Below, one piece after another: positions 48,198 to 59,745 of a stretch of DNA of 64,000 nucleotides. The DNA comes from Sphagnum magellanicum. Lineage: Eukaryota; Streptophyta; Sphagnopsida; Sphagnales; Sphagnaceae. The stretch covers positions 11,968,501-12,032,500 of the forward strand of contig CM038925.1 of NCBI GenBank assembly GCA_021904315.1, in the 5' to 3' direction. The notes under the pieces are model-generated. The model saw only the letters and a program-made list of their open reading frames with translations. It was not told the DNA's origin and ran no database searches. Position 1 is the stretch's first letter, and each line of letters begins with the position of its first letter. The translations under genes were made by a program, and so were the position numbers.

Positions 48198-50800
48198 TTC
48201 TAGAAAACCAAAAAAATAATCCTCTGGGAGCCATTTGGCCCTTGGTACTTTCCGGGATTATGCTACCCTACAACTGGAGCTCTGGAACTTGCCCAGCTGT
48301 AGGAGGCATTTTCCGGAGCTCTAGTTTTAGGGTGGGGTTTTTCCCCGGAAAGTCCCTAAGGCAAATGGGGAAATTTTGGATTTTTTTCCCTAAATTTTCT
48401 TTTATATAGGAAAAATAGATTTTTTTCCCCTAATATCCCAAAATTGGTGGGTAAATTTTATAATTAAAAATAATAAAATAATAAAATAATAAAATATTTT
48501 TTATAAAAAAAAACCTTTTTAAGGTCCACTACAATAATAGAGTCATAAAGGAAAAAACATTTATTAGGGCTTTACACCTACTCAATTGTCTCATTGGAGA
48601 CAAATGAAAATTCCTTTGTTCCAATGCATATCCTATAACAACATCATCACACATGAAAAATTAATACTTATTTTCTCACCTTCTTTTTGGCATGCCAACA
48701 AGGGCTTTTGGTGGAATCAAAATACAAGTAAGTGTTTGTGGAGTTGGAATTTGGTGGTCGATTTTGAGTTTTGTTGCTAAAGGTTGTTGGGACGGAAGGT
48801 TACCAAAGGCATGGAAGATAGCACACCTTTTCTTTTGTGAGGAAAAATTTCAAATTAATATTGATTTTATTTATTTATTTATTTATTTATTTGGTGGGAA
48901 TTTGGTGTTCCCAATTGTATTCCATATGGTTCTTTCATGTTCTCACCAAGTGCCCAACAATCACTTATTATGTTCCTAATTTGTTCCCCAAGATCCCCAA
49001 TAGCCACATACTTTATCACACATATATATATGTTTTGCCCAAAGTCTTTCTTTTCTCTTGTAAACTATTTACATAGCCCAAAATAGAAGACTATATTTTA
49101 TGTCTAATTTGTGAGTGGGTTAAACTTTCCTCATCACACTTCACATAGCTAGGCAATGTGAATAGGTGGACTTTTATCTTAGAAACTCAACCCTAAAACC
49201 CAAAACCTAAAGTAGGGTTTTTCTTTGGGTGGTGGACCAATAAAGAGACCCATCACCCAAAAAAAAAAAAGAAAAAAAAAAAGAAAAAAAAAAAGAAAAA
49301 AAAAGGGCTTTTATTTTTAAGATTAGAAACCCTACGGTTGGGGGAAAAAATTTCTGAATTAATTCAAGATTGTATAGTAATAATTTTTTTAATTAAAAAA
49401 TAAATAATAGTGTTACTAAAGTGTTTAAGGAAAAGTACTTTTATAATTGTGAGAATATTATCATTTTTAATGTACAAATAAATGAGGAATGTGAATTAAT
49501 CTTTAATCATCTTCCCCCAAAAAAAATTCAAAATCATGTGTCATCACTTTAATTTAATATTAATGATCATTTATTTTTAATGTGAAAGGTTATATTTAAC
49601 TTCACTTTGCAAGGAAAGTTTTGAAAGCTTACTTGAGAAAAAGGTAAGAATAATGATAAAGAAGGTGACGGTTTATCAATTTAATAATCATTTCTTATTA
49701 TAAAAAAACTATGAAATGTACTTTAATAGTTGAATTCATTTTCAAATTTAAACTTTATTATCATTTAGCTTCACTTTAAAAGGAAAGTTTCAAAGGGGTA
49801 TGTGAGAAAGAAGTAAAGACAAATGATAAAAAGGAGGTGAAAGTTTCGAAAAATATTTAAAATAATAATGAAAAAGGAAAAAAAATAATATTCAAGTTAA
49901 TAATGTGCCTTTTCATATTTATGTAGCAAAGTAGGGAAAAGAGAGTAGTGAGGTAGTTAGGCTTGGAAGATTCTTCATTTCTTTTAAGGCACAAAAGACA
50001 ATGTCATGAATTGCTTGAAACCATAGACTTTAAATCAATCTAGAGAAACGAGAAAAAGCAAAGTTCATTTCCAACCACAAAACAAGAAAGTGAAACCAAG
50101 GGACCGCACAAAACAACAAGGTTGTAACGTGTCGAGAATTTTGAAGTTTTCATTGGCAACAAATTCTTTTTGACCCATTAGAGAAATTCATAAGTTCATC
50201 CTGTCTTCACCCTGTCTTTGGCCTCCTTTCACCCCTTAACCCCTCTGTTAAGTGGCATCCGTCAAATTAAGGAAACTTTATTAAAACTCAGTATGAAATG
50301 TTGAAACTCAGCATTTAATATACAAGGTTCCATTCCAGAGGAATCCTATACAAAGTGGGTGTACAGGTAGGAGCAGTGAAAACATATGTAGCAGCTGTGG
50401 AGGCACTCAGGACAAAAGAAAGACAGGGTGAAACTCAGTTGTGGATGAACCACCCAATGAGTTACCAAGGTTTCCATCTTGGGTAACCTATCTTGTAAAC
50501 CCTAATTTTTCTCCCTTTCCTTACCTATGTAAGTGAGTTAAAGTATCACCCACAAGTAGGTAAGGAATGTAAGCAGATACTAGGTAGGTAGGTAGGTAGG
50601 TAGGTAGGTAAGAAGACACTTTGGTAGCTACTCCGTAAGTAGAACATCCTTTTATCTTTTTCACACATATTCCAGCTGTCTAGACACGTAGGCAGTACTT
50701 TTTCAAAAAGCTGGCAAGCGGGTTGTGCTTTTTTTCCCAATCAGGTGGCCACTTTTAATTGGTCTTACAATACTAGTGTAGGGTGGAATTTGGGACCCAG
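48198..50800. other. AT-rich intergenic spacer
   Basis: No gene is recognised. It contains an ATTT run (about 48865-48892), a poly-A array with a G roughly every 12 bases (49259-49304) and a TAGG tetranucleotide tract (about 50579-50610). The rest is unstructured AT-rich DNA. Confidence 0.5.
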
Positions 50801-51158
50801 TTTCCAGAAAACTGGGGTCTGAATTCCACCGAGGTTTGAGGAGGGTTTCCAAGAACCCTAATTCAAAACTGTTGTCCAGTCTTTTGCTTTTGAAGAGAAG
50901 CTTCGATACCAAAAGAGTCTAGCTTAGTCTAGCTCACTTTTGAATTTCTAGCTCATTTTTGAAAACATGAGGAAACCTTGACAAGTGCAGTTTTGAATTT
51001 GGGTTCTTGGAAACCCTTCTCAAACCTCTGTGCAATTCAGACCCCAGTTTCCAGAACTTGATTGGACCAAAATTGGATTTTGTAAATGAGCTAGAAATTC
51101 AAAAGTGAGCTTAGATTCTTCGGTATCGAAGGTTCTCTTCAAAAGCAAAGACTTGACA
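50801..51158. repeat. Interleaved inverted repeats in A-B-A'-B' order
   Basis: Segment A (50801-50871) is inverted at A' (50987-51056); both carry the ACTGGGGTCTGAATT, GAGGTTTGAG/GTTTGAGAAGG and TTTCCAAGAACC words. Segment B (50872-50959) is inverted at B' (51083-51158); shared words are TTTGCTTTTGAAGAGAA, CTTCGATACC, and CTCACTTTTGAATTTCTAGC. Each pair is inverted, but the pairs are interleaved rather than nested. No coding region is present. Confidence 0.8.
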
Positions 51159-54100
51159 ACACACTGGTACAAACTACTAGTCAAAATACTTTACCTACAA
51201 CCAGTTGACAAGCATCCTCACTAGCACACATCTCCACAGTAAAACAACATACCGGCAAGGTCTTTGCTTCTGAATGTGAACAAATTGCCCCCTTCTTGGT
51301 AATGGGTCTATTGCAATTTCCCCAGATGCTTGGCCCAGCACAGAATCCATTCCAAAATCACAGCATAAACTTTCCAGATGCCCTACCTCCATCCCGGGCC
51401 CTTGCCAGTCCAGAGCTGAAACCTGAGCCCTAATTCCTTTACTGCTAAACTAACCATTGACAGTCAAATCTCTGGTCACCATGCTCTACAACCAATCCTC
51501 AAACCTCATCACTGAATTATCAGACCCAGCAATTCATCCTCCCGAATGCTCATCAGTATTCCAAGTCACGTCTTCCAGGATTTTGAGGCTAGATTGCAAA
51601 CCAGCAGCTTCAAACACCATGTAATCACAAAATGCATATCCAAAAGTCTTCACCAGCAGCATGTTTAACGTTGGAGTTGGAGAGTGCAGTGATCTTTGTA
51701 GCTAAGTACAAGCTTCCCTACCCCTTCTTCCTTCATGATCTGCACTCTCCACAGTACAGTCGTGGCAGCTTGCTATCTAAAGATGTTTTGCAGCCTGCCC
51801 TACCATAGTCATCTGTATTTTTGCTGTACAGGTTTTCTCAAACAAGAAGCCAGTATTGCTCCGGATGGTGGGGATCTGTTTAGACTTTTCTCATTATCCC
51901 TGCACAATTGTATGAAATGTGGCTGATTTCAGCATGCAACCTCTTCTCCCTTGTACTGCAAAGAACCCTAACTGTTATCACACAAAACCACATCAATGAG
52001 CTATGAGTCAGGCTTTGAAAGCACAATGCAATTCAAGCTTTCAGTGTATGTATGAGGGATGAAACAGAAAACAGAGAGAACATCAAACACATGGACTGCA
52101 AACCGCAACTGTGATGAAAAGGAGAGCTCAGTGTGATGCATATTAAAAAGGCAATGTCAAGCAAAGGTCATGATCTAGAGAACTCAGTCTCCAAGTACCT
52201 GCAGCTGTCAGTGCTGAGTAAGCTGCGCAAATTATAGTCAGTGTCTGTGAGAAGCAAGTTGCCTTGCATGCACTCCAGAAGATAAAATTTTGAGTACCTT
52301 CTCCCATCAAAGATTGTACATCCACTACCTGAGCTTCATTCCGTCCACAATGCTCTGCTTTGCTGCTATTACTCTCAATTCTTTCATCCCACAGACCATG
52401 TTTTTTTGCTCTTCCCCTCCTATTGGGGACTCAATCAACATGCACAGGAACATTTGATTGTTCTGGAAGTTGAAAACTCCAATCTATTGAGACAAAAGAG
52501 ATATAGCATCTAAGTTTAGCATCTGTAACATCCAAGAATGCAACCTACTTCATAACGCCTTCCTGGAAATTTGCCTGTGTAATAGTAGGTGCCTTATTTC
52601 ACGCAATGCGGCCCTCATGCACACAGCCCTTATACAGCAGGTTCATATGCGAAGACAGGGAATTTATGTTTTATAAGTTCCCCCCATATAGGCATAAGAA
52701 CCTGCCATGCTATCAATGAATTGTCACCATCCATGCTGGAAAATCCAGCTTTATGTCAGGTAAGGCCCAACTCCCAAAAGTTGGGCCTGCCATTGGCTAT
52801 TGCCTCAGGTAATGGGAGCTTATTTCAGGAATGCCACATCCCTCAGGCCTTCCCTACCAGTTGTAGAACTTGAAGGCTACTCTATACTGTGATAAGGAGT
52901 TACCTTCTGTGCACAACATTAAAGGACACAACATGCAGTTTGAGGGAATGGAACATACCTGGTCAATTTTCAGTTAACTGCAATCCTCTGATTTACTCTA
53001 ATCTGAATACTGATGGTGTTGTATGGTTGATTGCCCACCTGACCATCCCCAGGCCTTCTCACCAAATACCCCTAATCCCTTCAGGTTTGATTAACCCATG
53101 CAAAATACTCATAATGCCCCAAACCCTAAACCTGCATCAAATTAATCAACCCAAAGTAGGCATGATGAGAGGCTGCAAGATCCCATGCAAAACCTCATTG
53201 GGAAAAACTTGGCCACACAGGGCTGGATACCATGCTCCAACAGCAGCAACAGTTATCTTCAGAAGTACTGAGAATTTCTCAATACTTATGAGTTTCACCA
53301 AACCAAGAAGAAACAAGAGAATACCCAATAATGAGGCCATAGATATTTCAGATGTGACAACACAACAACCAAACAGGAAGCATGCAAAAGTGGAACCCTG
53401 AGCCTAAAGGAAAGACAAAACCAGACTACAAAACAAAATCTGAGGAGCAGTTGGAATGCATCAATGGTAATACAATTTGTCGGTCCCAGCATCAACAAAG
53501 CCCAATCAACTTACCCAGACTCAGTGACTCCTCTGATCTTGACCAACATCATCACATATGCCTGTGTCCCCCACACCCAAAACCCCACTGAATTCACAAA
53601 CCCATGTCAAAACAACCATGTAGGGAAACTGAGAGGCATTACAGTTTCAGCAATTTGGGATAGGGTGGCAGAAAGAAACCAACATTGTGTTAGAGATCAT
53701 GCAGAAAAGGGTGGCAGAAAAATGCTCATCTGAATAATCATGTTAGAGGTCATGCAAAAAGTTCAACCCACAACCTGTAAACTAGCTTTCAAATCCTGGA
53801 AACTGTCATGTTTACACAGCACTTGCCTCCCATGCAACAGATAGAGCAATGAGAATGTGAGGTAGAGAATGGGGAGCTACATAAAGCAACAACTCCAGAT
53901 AGCCTTCATACTCTGAGGAAGTTGAACATTTATTTCACTTTCCATTTGGTACTTACATGACCTTAAATCACCGGTACAGTAATTTTACAATGGCTTCAAA
54001 TCAAATCAGATATACAGTTTGCTGCACACAACAGTAGGCACAGAGAACTAGCCTAAATATTCCATCTTGATGCAATTGTGTCTCACTTGAAAGTTTCTCC

Positions 54101-54533
54101 TGGCAAGAAGATCAAGGAGGAGGACCTTCTGACTATTTATATGCTATCACCTTCATACCATTCTCATTCCTCCCTATTCATATGGAGAAGGTCAGGGTGT
54201 CACACTTTGCGGTGCCAATCAGAGGGTTGCCAAGCATTCTACATGTAATGTAGATGGAGGGAATCAAAGAAGCAGCAAGCCACCTGAAGTCAAAGAATGC
54301 TGTGCTGAGCACAGAGCACCTGCAAAACATTTTGTCACCCTTCCCTGCAGTGAGGAAGTTTTGAGCATGGTGAATATTGCTGATGAAATAGAGGTGTCAA
54401 CAGGAAACAAGGTACAACCACCCACCGCTAGATGGAGCAGGTAATAACAAGAAAAACTGCCTCCATATTTAACACCTGTGCCATGCTGAAGTGCACAATT
54501 TCATTGAAGGGTGCTACTAGCTTGTCTTTGAAC
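51159..54533. other. Region without recognised gene, downstream of the zinc-ribbon gene
   Basis: Base composition resembles introns and UTRs of the neighbouring genes and is less AT-rich than the spacers. Several open frames exist (for example 52589-52873 and 52889-53401), but none shows a recognisable domain. The stretch may contain the 3' UTR of the minus-strand gene ending at 54534, or an unrecognised or decayed gene. A short CCCTAAA patch lies near 53120. Confidence 0.4.
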
Positions 54534-56732
54534 CTAATTCTCATCGATGTCAATATCAATAATTGTCGGGTCCTGCTTGTCTTTCTTAGAGAAATCTTGC
54601 CGTGGTTGCCACACTACTCCCTTGCACTGCTGGCAAATCACCACTTGGTTGCGTCCACCAATATAACGAGCCCCACAGTTCGGGCATGCTCCCTATCCCC
54701 AGTTACACAACCACAAACTTTTGCTTGGTCAGGCAAGCATCCCTGCTACAACAGTCATGGCTGCAACCTTTATAAATTTCTTGAGACAAAGTCAAGTTTC
54801 AACATTCCAACATCTGTCATGCCAGTCTCTGAACAAACAACTGAAGACATTGAAGTGATTTTCTAAGACATTGAAGTGATTTTCTGTATACTTTGTAGGA
54901 GAAGGAGAAGTGAGTAAATATATACAAACAACTCCAATAACAAACATTTCTTTCATAGAAGAAGCAATAGAACCAAACCCTATTACATTTTGATAAATAC
55001 AGTAGTGTTCAAGAAAATATAACCATCTCAACTGTGTACAGAATACAACTTGCCAGAAAGAAAGAACTGGGAAAGTGTCTCATGCAAGGTGGGAAATATA
55101 TACCTCAACAATAGCTGCTTTGGAGAGTGTACCTAGAAGGAATGGTCCTGCAAATGGAAGAAACCAAAGCGAAAAGAAGAAAATCCGGAAAGCCCAGCCT
55201 GATACCAGAAACCACACCATGAACAGTGTCTGCAAGCAGTTGAACAATTTCGATCAGTGTACAAGCTGAGCAACAAAATTGGGGGGAAGGAGAACAAGAT
55301 GCAGAACATCAGGTGATGAAACAACAAAGTGCACAATACTCAAGCTCGCCTTACTAATGCATGCAGCACTGGCAAACTGCCCAAACACAAGGTGGAATCG
55401 GGAAGTGACATACTACAACACTCTTGCCAACAGGTGTTTCGAGAAAAGCATTGAATTGTTTCCGAAACTGCATCATCCCCACCCACAAAAACACCAATCT
55501 GCGATCTCAGAATTTTCGAAAACACCATCAAAGCAGTTACAAGAATGACTAGGAAAAGAGAATTTGAGTGTCCTTTGGCCACTACTAGAACCCAGTTGTT
55601 CATGACTATGAGAAGAACATCTGGCAAAGCAGCAGGAGGAGCAACAATTCCCCAAACATACATACTGGTAATAGAATTCGGGGACAAAAGAAGGGGGGAA
55701 AGAAAAAGGCAAAATACAGTTGGCCATTTCAGTCGCAAGTCTGTTGTTGCATTCCGAGCTTTTTGGCGGATCCCCAATTGTCGGTCCACATTTTGCACTT
55801 GTTCAGCAGCAAAGTCAGCAGCTTCTCTTGCCTTGTCTGAAACTCCATACTCCCGATCCCATTTTGCAACTTTCCTCTTTAGGTCGAATGCTAGTTCTTC
55901 CAATCTCAGGTTTGCATTCCTTGCGGCCCTCTTTGCCTGCTCATCAAATGCATTTCCGTACTCAACAAAGATACAACAAAGTCTGCTGCACATGTCCTGC
56001 CCTTCTGCTGCACATGTCCTTCTACCAGATCCATCTACCAGAGGGACATGCAATCCATCTCATACACATAACAAGGAGAGGATGGTGCACATCATTGGAG
56101 AGTTCTATGCCACCGTCTGCAGAAGAAGAAGAAGAAGAAGAATTCTGGGACGTCTCCTAGGGTTTATACTCACGGCTGCTTGCAAACAAAGGCAGCCAGA
56201 AGCTCGAACAAAGATGGATGCTCTCTCTCTCTCTCTCGCTCTCTGAGATGGAGACCATGGCATTACGTACCTTGCCTTTGACATCGTTCTTTTCTTGGAA
56301 CTCCACCGTCTTGCGCTTCACGTCGTTGAAGACATCTTCTGCTTTGCCAGAGACGGCACGGGCGGCATCGCTGGCCCTTCGACGAGCCTCCGCCGCTATC
56401 TCCCCGAGACGATCATCAAAACCCCGTCCAGTGGCCTCGCAACTGGTGATTCTGAACATCTTCTTCTCCTTCGCCGTCGCCGTCCTCCTCGCGTCTCTTC
56501 TACAGAAATGCCTAGGGTTGCTGCTCCCGGCTGAGCTTCGCCTCAAAACAACCAAGCGCGAAATGCACCACGACGACGACGACGCCGACGACGACACCAC
56601 GACAACAGGCTGCTTCTGAAATTGCGAGGAGGAGCTGCAACTCGTCATCGTCGTTGTCGCTCCTCCTCCTCTACATGACAGCAGCGCCGACGGCATGTGC
56701 AGCGGCGGGGCGGTAGAAGCCACAACCGCCAT
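54534..56732 (-). CDS. Predicted plastid-targeted membrane protein with C-terminal zinc ribbon
   Basis: The function is unknown. Minus-strand exons are 56732-56271, 55960-55718, 55467-55417, 55229-55166 and 54688-54534. The join stays in frame for about 324 residues, with the last acceptor least certain (54688 or nearby). Residues 1 to about 95 are rich in Ser, Ala, Thr and Arg with few acids, like a transit peptide. About residues 95-235 are charged and predicted helical, with repeated Ala/Lys/Arg/Glu patterns resembling LEA or apolipophorin-type amphipathic helices (AAEARRRASDAARAVSGKAE; KRAARNANLRLEELAFDLKR). FRKQFNAFLETPVGKSV leads into a hydrophobic segment (LFMVWFLVSGWAFRIFFF), one likely membrane span. 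The C-terminus holds CPNCGARYIGG and ICQQCKGVVW, a CxxC-CxxC zinc ribbon, then an acidic tail ending in DIDIDEN. An alternative upstream ATG at 56900 would add a Glu-rich leader that looks like UTR. It is head-to-head with the carrier at 57158. Confidence 0.75.
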
Positions 56733-57157
56733 CGCTATTCTTCTGTCGACGATGCGCAGCAAAAGACAGAAAAAGAACACAACAACAAAGCCGTGCCTTT
56801 CTTCTTCTTCTTCTTCCCGACCGCTCTCGTCGAGATAGCGAGGCGGGAGGATGGACAACACTGCGTCGCCGGGTCCACGAGGCGGTGCTTCGAGCGCCAC
56901 GAGGCATGATCTTCAAGCGTACGCGTGCCTGTAAGCGCACGGCTGTGACGACGCCGGCCGCAGCACAAGATCAGAGATACAATTCTCGACTCTTGACTCG
57001 ATTGTTTGCAGCTTGTCGCGATGACTCTTATTTTGCTTTTTCTTGTTATTATGGTTGTTCTGTGTGCTTTTTCTTGTTAGAGAAAGAGAGAAAGCCGCTC
57101 TTAGACGGAGGTGCTGTAAGAAGCCGTCGTCGAGTACGGTGCTCTCTTCTTTTTCGC
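56733..57157. promoter_or_regulatory. Shared head-to-head promoter interval, 425 bp
   Basis: The start codons of the minus-strand zinc-ribbon gene (56732) and the plus-strand carrier (57158) face away from each other with 425 bp between them. The interval must hold both 5' leaders and promoters. A TTCTTCTTCTTCTTC run (about 56800-56818) falls in the leader of the minus gene. No TATA box was identified with confidence. Confidence 0.6.
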
Positions 57158-58407
57158 ATGGCGTCATCAGCGTTGTCGCCAGCCTCGCCATCATCATCAC
57201 CAGCTGCTGCTGCTTCTTCTTCAACAAGTCCAGTGCAAAGCGATGCAGCGATTCCGCCATTCATGAAAGCGATATCGGGATCGTTAGGAGGAATGGTAGA
57301 AGCAGGATGTTTGCAACCGATAGACGTGATCAAGACGCGGCTGCAATTGGATCACAACAAGCAGTACAAGGGGATCTGGAACTGCGGCACGACGATCGTC
57401 CAGCAGGAAGGAGTGCGCGCATTGTGGAAGGGATTGACCCCGTTCGCAACGCACTTGACGCTCAAGTACACTCTGCGCATGGGCTCCAACGCCGTCCTTC
57501 AATCCGCGCTCGCAGATCCTCAAACCGGCGAGATCAGCACTGTCGGCCGCTTGACAGCAGGTTTCGGTGCAGGCGTGCTCGAAGCTCTCGCCATCGTCAC
57601 TCCTTTCGAGGTACGTGCTTCCGCAGTCTCTCTCCATCCTCCCCTTTTGCTGCAGTCTGTGTGCAGAGTTCTAGGATTTCAGAGCCGTAATCCAAACTCC
57701 ATCTTCTTCTTTGCAAGTGAGACTCTACTGCATCGGCCACTATGCTGTAGCTGCAGAACGAGGAATGTGCAAGAGAATTCAGGGTTTTTCCCGGTGTGTT
57801 TGTGTGTGAATACAACAACCTTTGCTTGCTCGGATTGTTGCAACAACAACAACAACAACAATAGGTGGTGAAGATACGGTTGCAACAACAGAAAGGAGTA
57901 GGTCGAGAGCTTTTGAGATACAAAGGACCTGTGCATTGTGCCAGCACCATAATTCGGGAAGAAGGCATTCTGGGATTGTGGGCAGGTGCGGCACCAACAG
58001 TGATGCGGAATGGAACCAATCAAGCTGTCATGTTCACTGTCAAGAATATGTGTGACAATCTTCTGTGGCACAAACACGAGGGTGACACCATCACTCTTCA
58101 GCCTTACCAATCCATGATCTCGGGGTTTCTGGCAGGGTTTGCAGGTCCTGTTTGCACAGGTCCGTTCGATGTGGTGAAGACGAGGTTGATGGCGCAAAGC
58201 TCAACCGACATCCGCTACAAGGGATTGGTGCATGCTTTCTCCCGGATTTATACTGAGGAAGGCTTGTTTGCCTTGTGGAAGGGATTGGTGCCGCGCCTGA
58301 TGCGCATTCCTCCAGGCCAAGCTATCATGTGGACTGTTGCAGATCAGGTTATTGGGCTCTATGAACGCAAGTTCATCAAACCCACCAAGGTGAATGAACT
58401 TGCTTGA
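57158..58407 (+). CDS. SFC1: Mitochondrial succinate/fumarate carrier
   Basis: This is a predicted inner-membrane carrier that exchanges succinate for fumarate, linking glyoxysomal lipid breakdown or acetate use to the TCA cycle. Two exons, 57158-57610 and 57865-58407, join in frame for 331 residues; the intron is GT-AG. The three mitochondrial carrier signatures are PIDVIKTRL (residues 54-62), PFEVVKIRL (149-157, split by the intron after Glu151) and PFDVVKTRL (251-259), so all three repeats with six membrane spans are present. Near-invariant family stretches include MRNGTNQAVMFT and LMRIPPGQAIMW. The Ser/Ala-rich N-terminus (about residues 1-30) is longer than in the Arabidopsis homologue as I recall it. 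The intron acceptor lacks a pyrimidine tract and follows a CAA microsatellite. The last codons form the first unit of a tandem repeat that continues past the stop. Confidence 0.95.
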
Positions 58408-58556
58408 GCTGCTGCTGCATGGTGCATATTGAGTTCATCAATCCCATCAAAGGTGAATGATGCACTTGCTTGAGCTGCTGGATGGAGCACATCAAGTTCA
58501 TCAATCCCATCAAAGATGAATGATGCACTTGCTCGAGCTGCTGGAGCACATCCACC
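58371..58556 (+). repeat. Three 62-63-bp tandem units spanning the SFC1 stop codon
   Basis: Units begin with GTTCATCAA at 58371, 58433 and 58496. Each continues CCCAYCAA, GGTGAATGA or AGATGAATGA, CTTGCTTGAGCTGCTG or CTTGCTCGAGCTGCTG, and GAGCACAT or a variant. Unit 1 encodes the carrier's last residues (FIKPTKVNELA) and its stop. Units 2 and 3 are in the 3' UTR and differ by a 3-bp insertion and substitutions. Confidence 0.85.
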
Positions 58557-58643
58557 AACAGGTGCCAAAAGAGACTGTACTTGTAAGACTGTTTGCTTTG
58601 TGATAATTGAACTATAGTGAGAGACACAGACACAGAGAGATAC

Positions 58644-58680
<37 letters not shown>

Positions 58681-58860
58681 TTGTTTCATAGTTCTTCCAG
58701 AGTTTCACTTGCTAAGAGTGGGATGTAATTTTTATAGTCAGGAAAGGGCTTGAGAGAATGAGTTGAAGTAGCATTATATCTTCTATATGGGCATTGAGTA
58801 CTTTGGCTTTGTGGGCTTTAAGGTCTACACAGCCCTGTCTTATCTGTATTGAGCAGAGAG

Positions 58861-58891
<31 letters not shown>

Positions 58892-59745
58892 TATGGCAGA
58901 AAGCTAGGTGTTGTTTTGTGCATTGGCATTCTTTAGATTCCCTATTGGTATTTTAATTCTGGTGAGGAGGCTGCATCCTTCACTATAATTGCCCAACAAT
59001 TTAAATAGGGCGCTTGAAAGAGCTTCTGACCTTATTAGCTGGAACATGATGAACTGTGATTTCATAGTTCAATATTTACAGTCTTTTTGTTCACTACTAG
59101 TAGTACATCTGTTTGTCAATTTCCTGTCCCGCATGCCACTTGTTTTATTTTCAGTCAACTAATTGCATGTGAAAACTTCATCTTCTTCCAATCATGTTCC
59201 TTGATTTTCTTTTCTTGTAGGACTGCGTGGGCCCGGTTCTTCCCTTTAACCCTTTCTCAGGTTCTATCCTCATGACCTTCACTCCCAGCTTTTACATGCC
59301 TTCAAAGGTTGTTATCTGTGCAAAACTAATATGTGTAATCTTTGGATCTATCTACACAATTCAATAAGGTAGTATGTGGGTTTATCCAAAGTGGAATTAG
59401 ATGGATCAAGGGGTACATTGTGAGTAAGAGAGCAAATCAATGCATAATCAATAAAGCAAAAACATACCTTTGAAGAAGGATTAGCACGGAAAAAATCCCA
59501 AACATTTCCATGGGGAAATCCAAGTACTGAGAAGCGAAAGTGCGCATGCTAGAGAAAACAGCTTCAGATGGCTTATTACTTATGCCAAGGCATAAAACAA
59601 AAATCTCAAGTTTTGTTTTCCTTCATCTTCTCTGACACACAAGCAGACTAAGAAAATGTTTGCTTGCATTTTTTTTCTGAGGTAGCGAGTGCAATCTCTT
59701 AATGCATGGTGAAGAAATGCATTTCAAAAAAAAGCTTTGCAATTT
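58557..59745. other. 3' region between convergent carrier and DUF3754 genes
   Basis: The interval should hold both 3' UTRs. It contains two GA microsatellites (58645-58678 and 58866-58891). No further coding exon was recognised. Confidence 0.5.

Noticed and set aside
48837-49076. Small membrane protein from an open frame with ATTT-encoded Phe/Ile/Leu/Tyr run
   Set aside because: The hydrophobic run is the translation of an ATTT microsatellite.
52589-53733. Protein-coding gene from overlapping open frames
   Set aside because: No domain, splice phase agreement or family similarity was found, and the codon usage does not resemble the neighbouring genes.
56733-56900. Alternative start at 56900 for the zinc-ribbon protein
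   Set aside because: It adds a Glu-run from a GAA-rich leader and a hydrophobic patch that disagree with a transit peptide; the ATG at 56732 opens a typical one.
56885-57157. Upstream extension of the SFC1 protein from an ATG at 56885
   Set aside because: The leader-encoded part has no family similarity and overlaps the divergent gene's leader; the ATG at 57158 gives a normal carrier with a short Ser/Ala-rich start.
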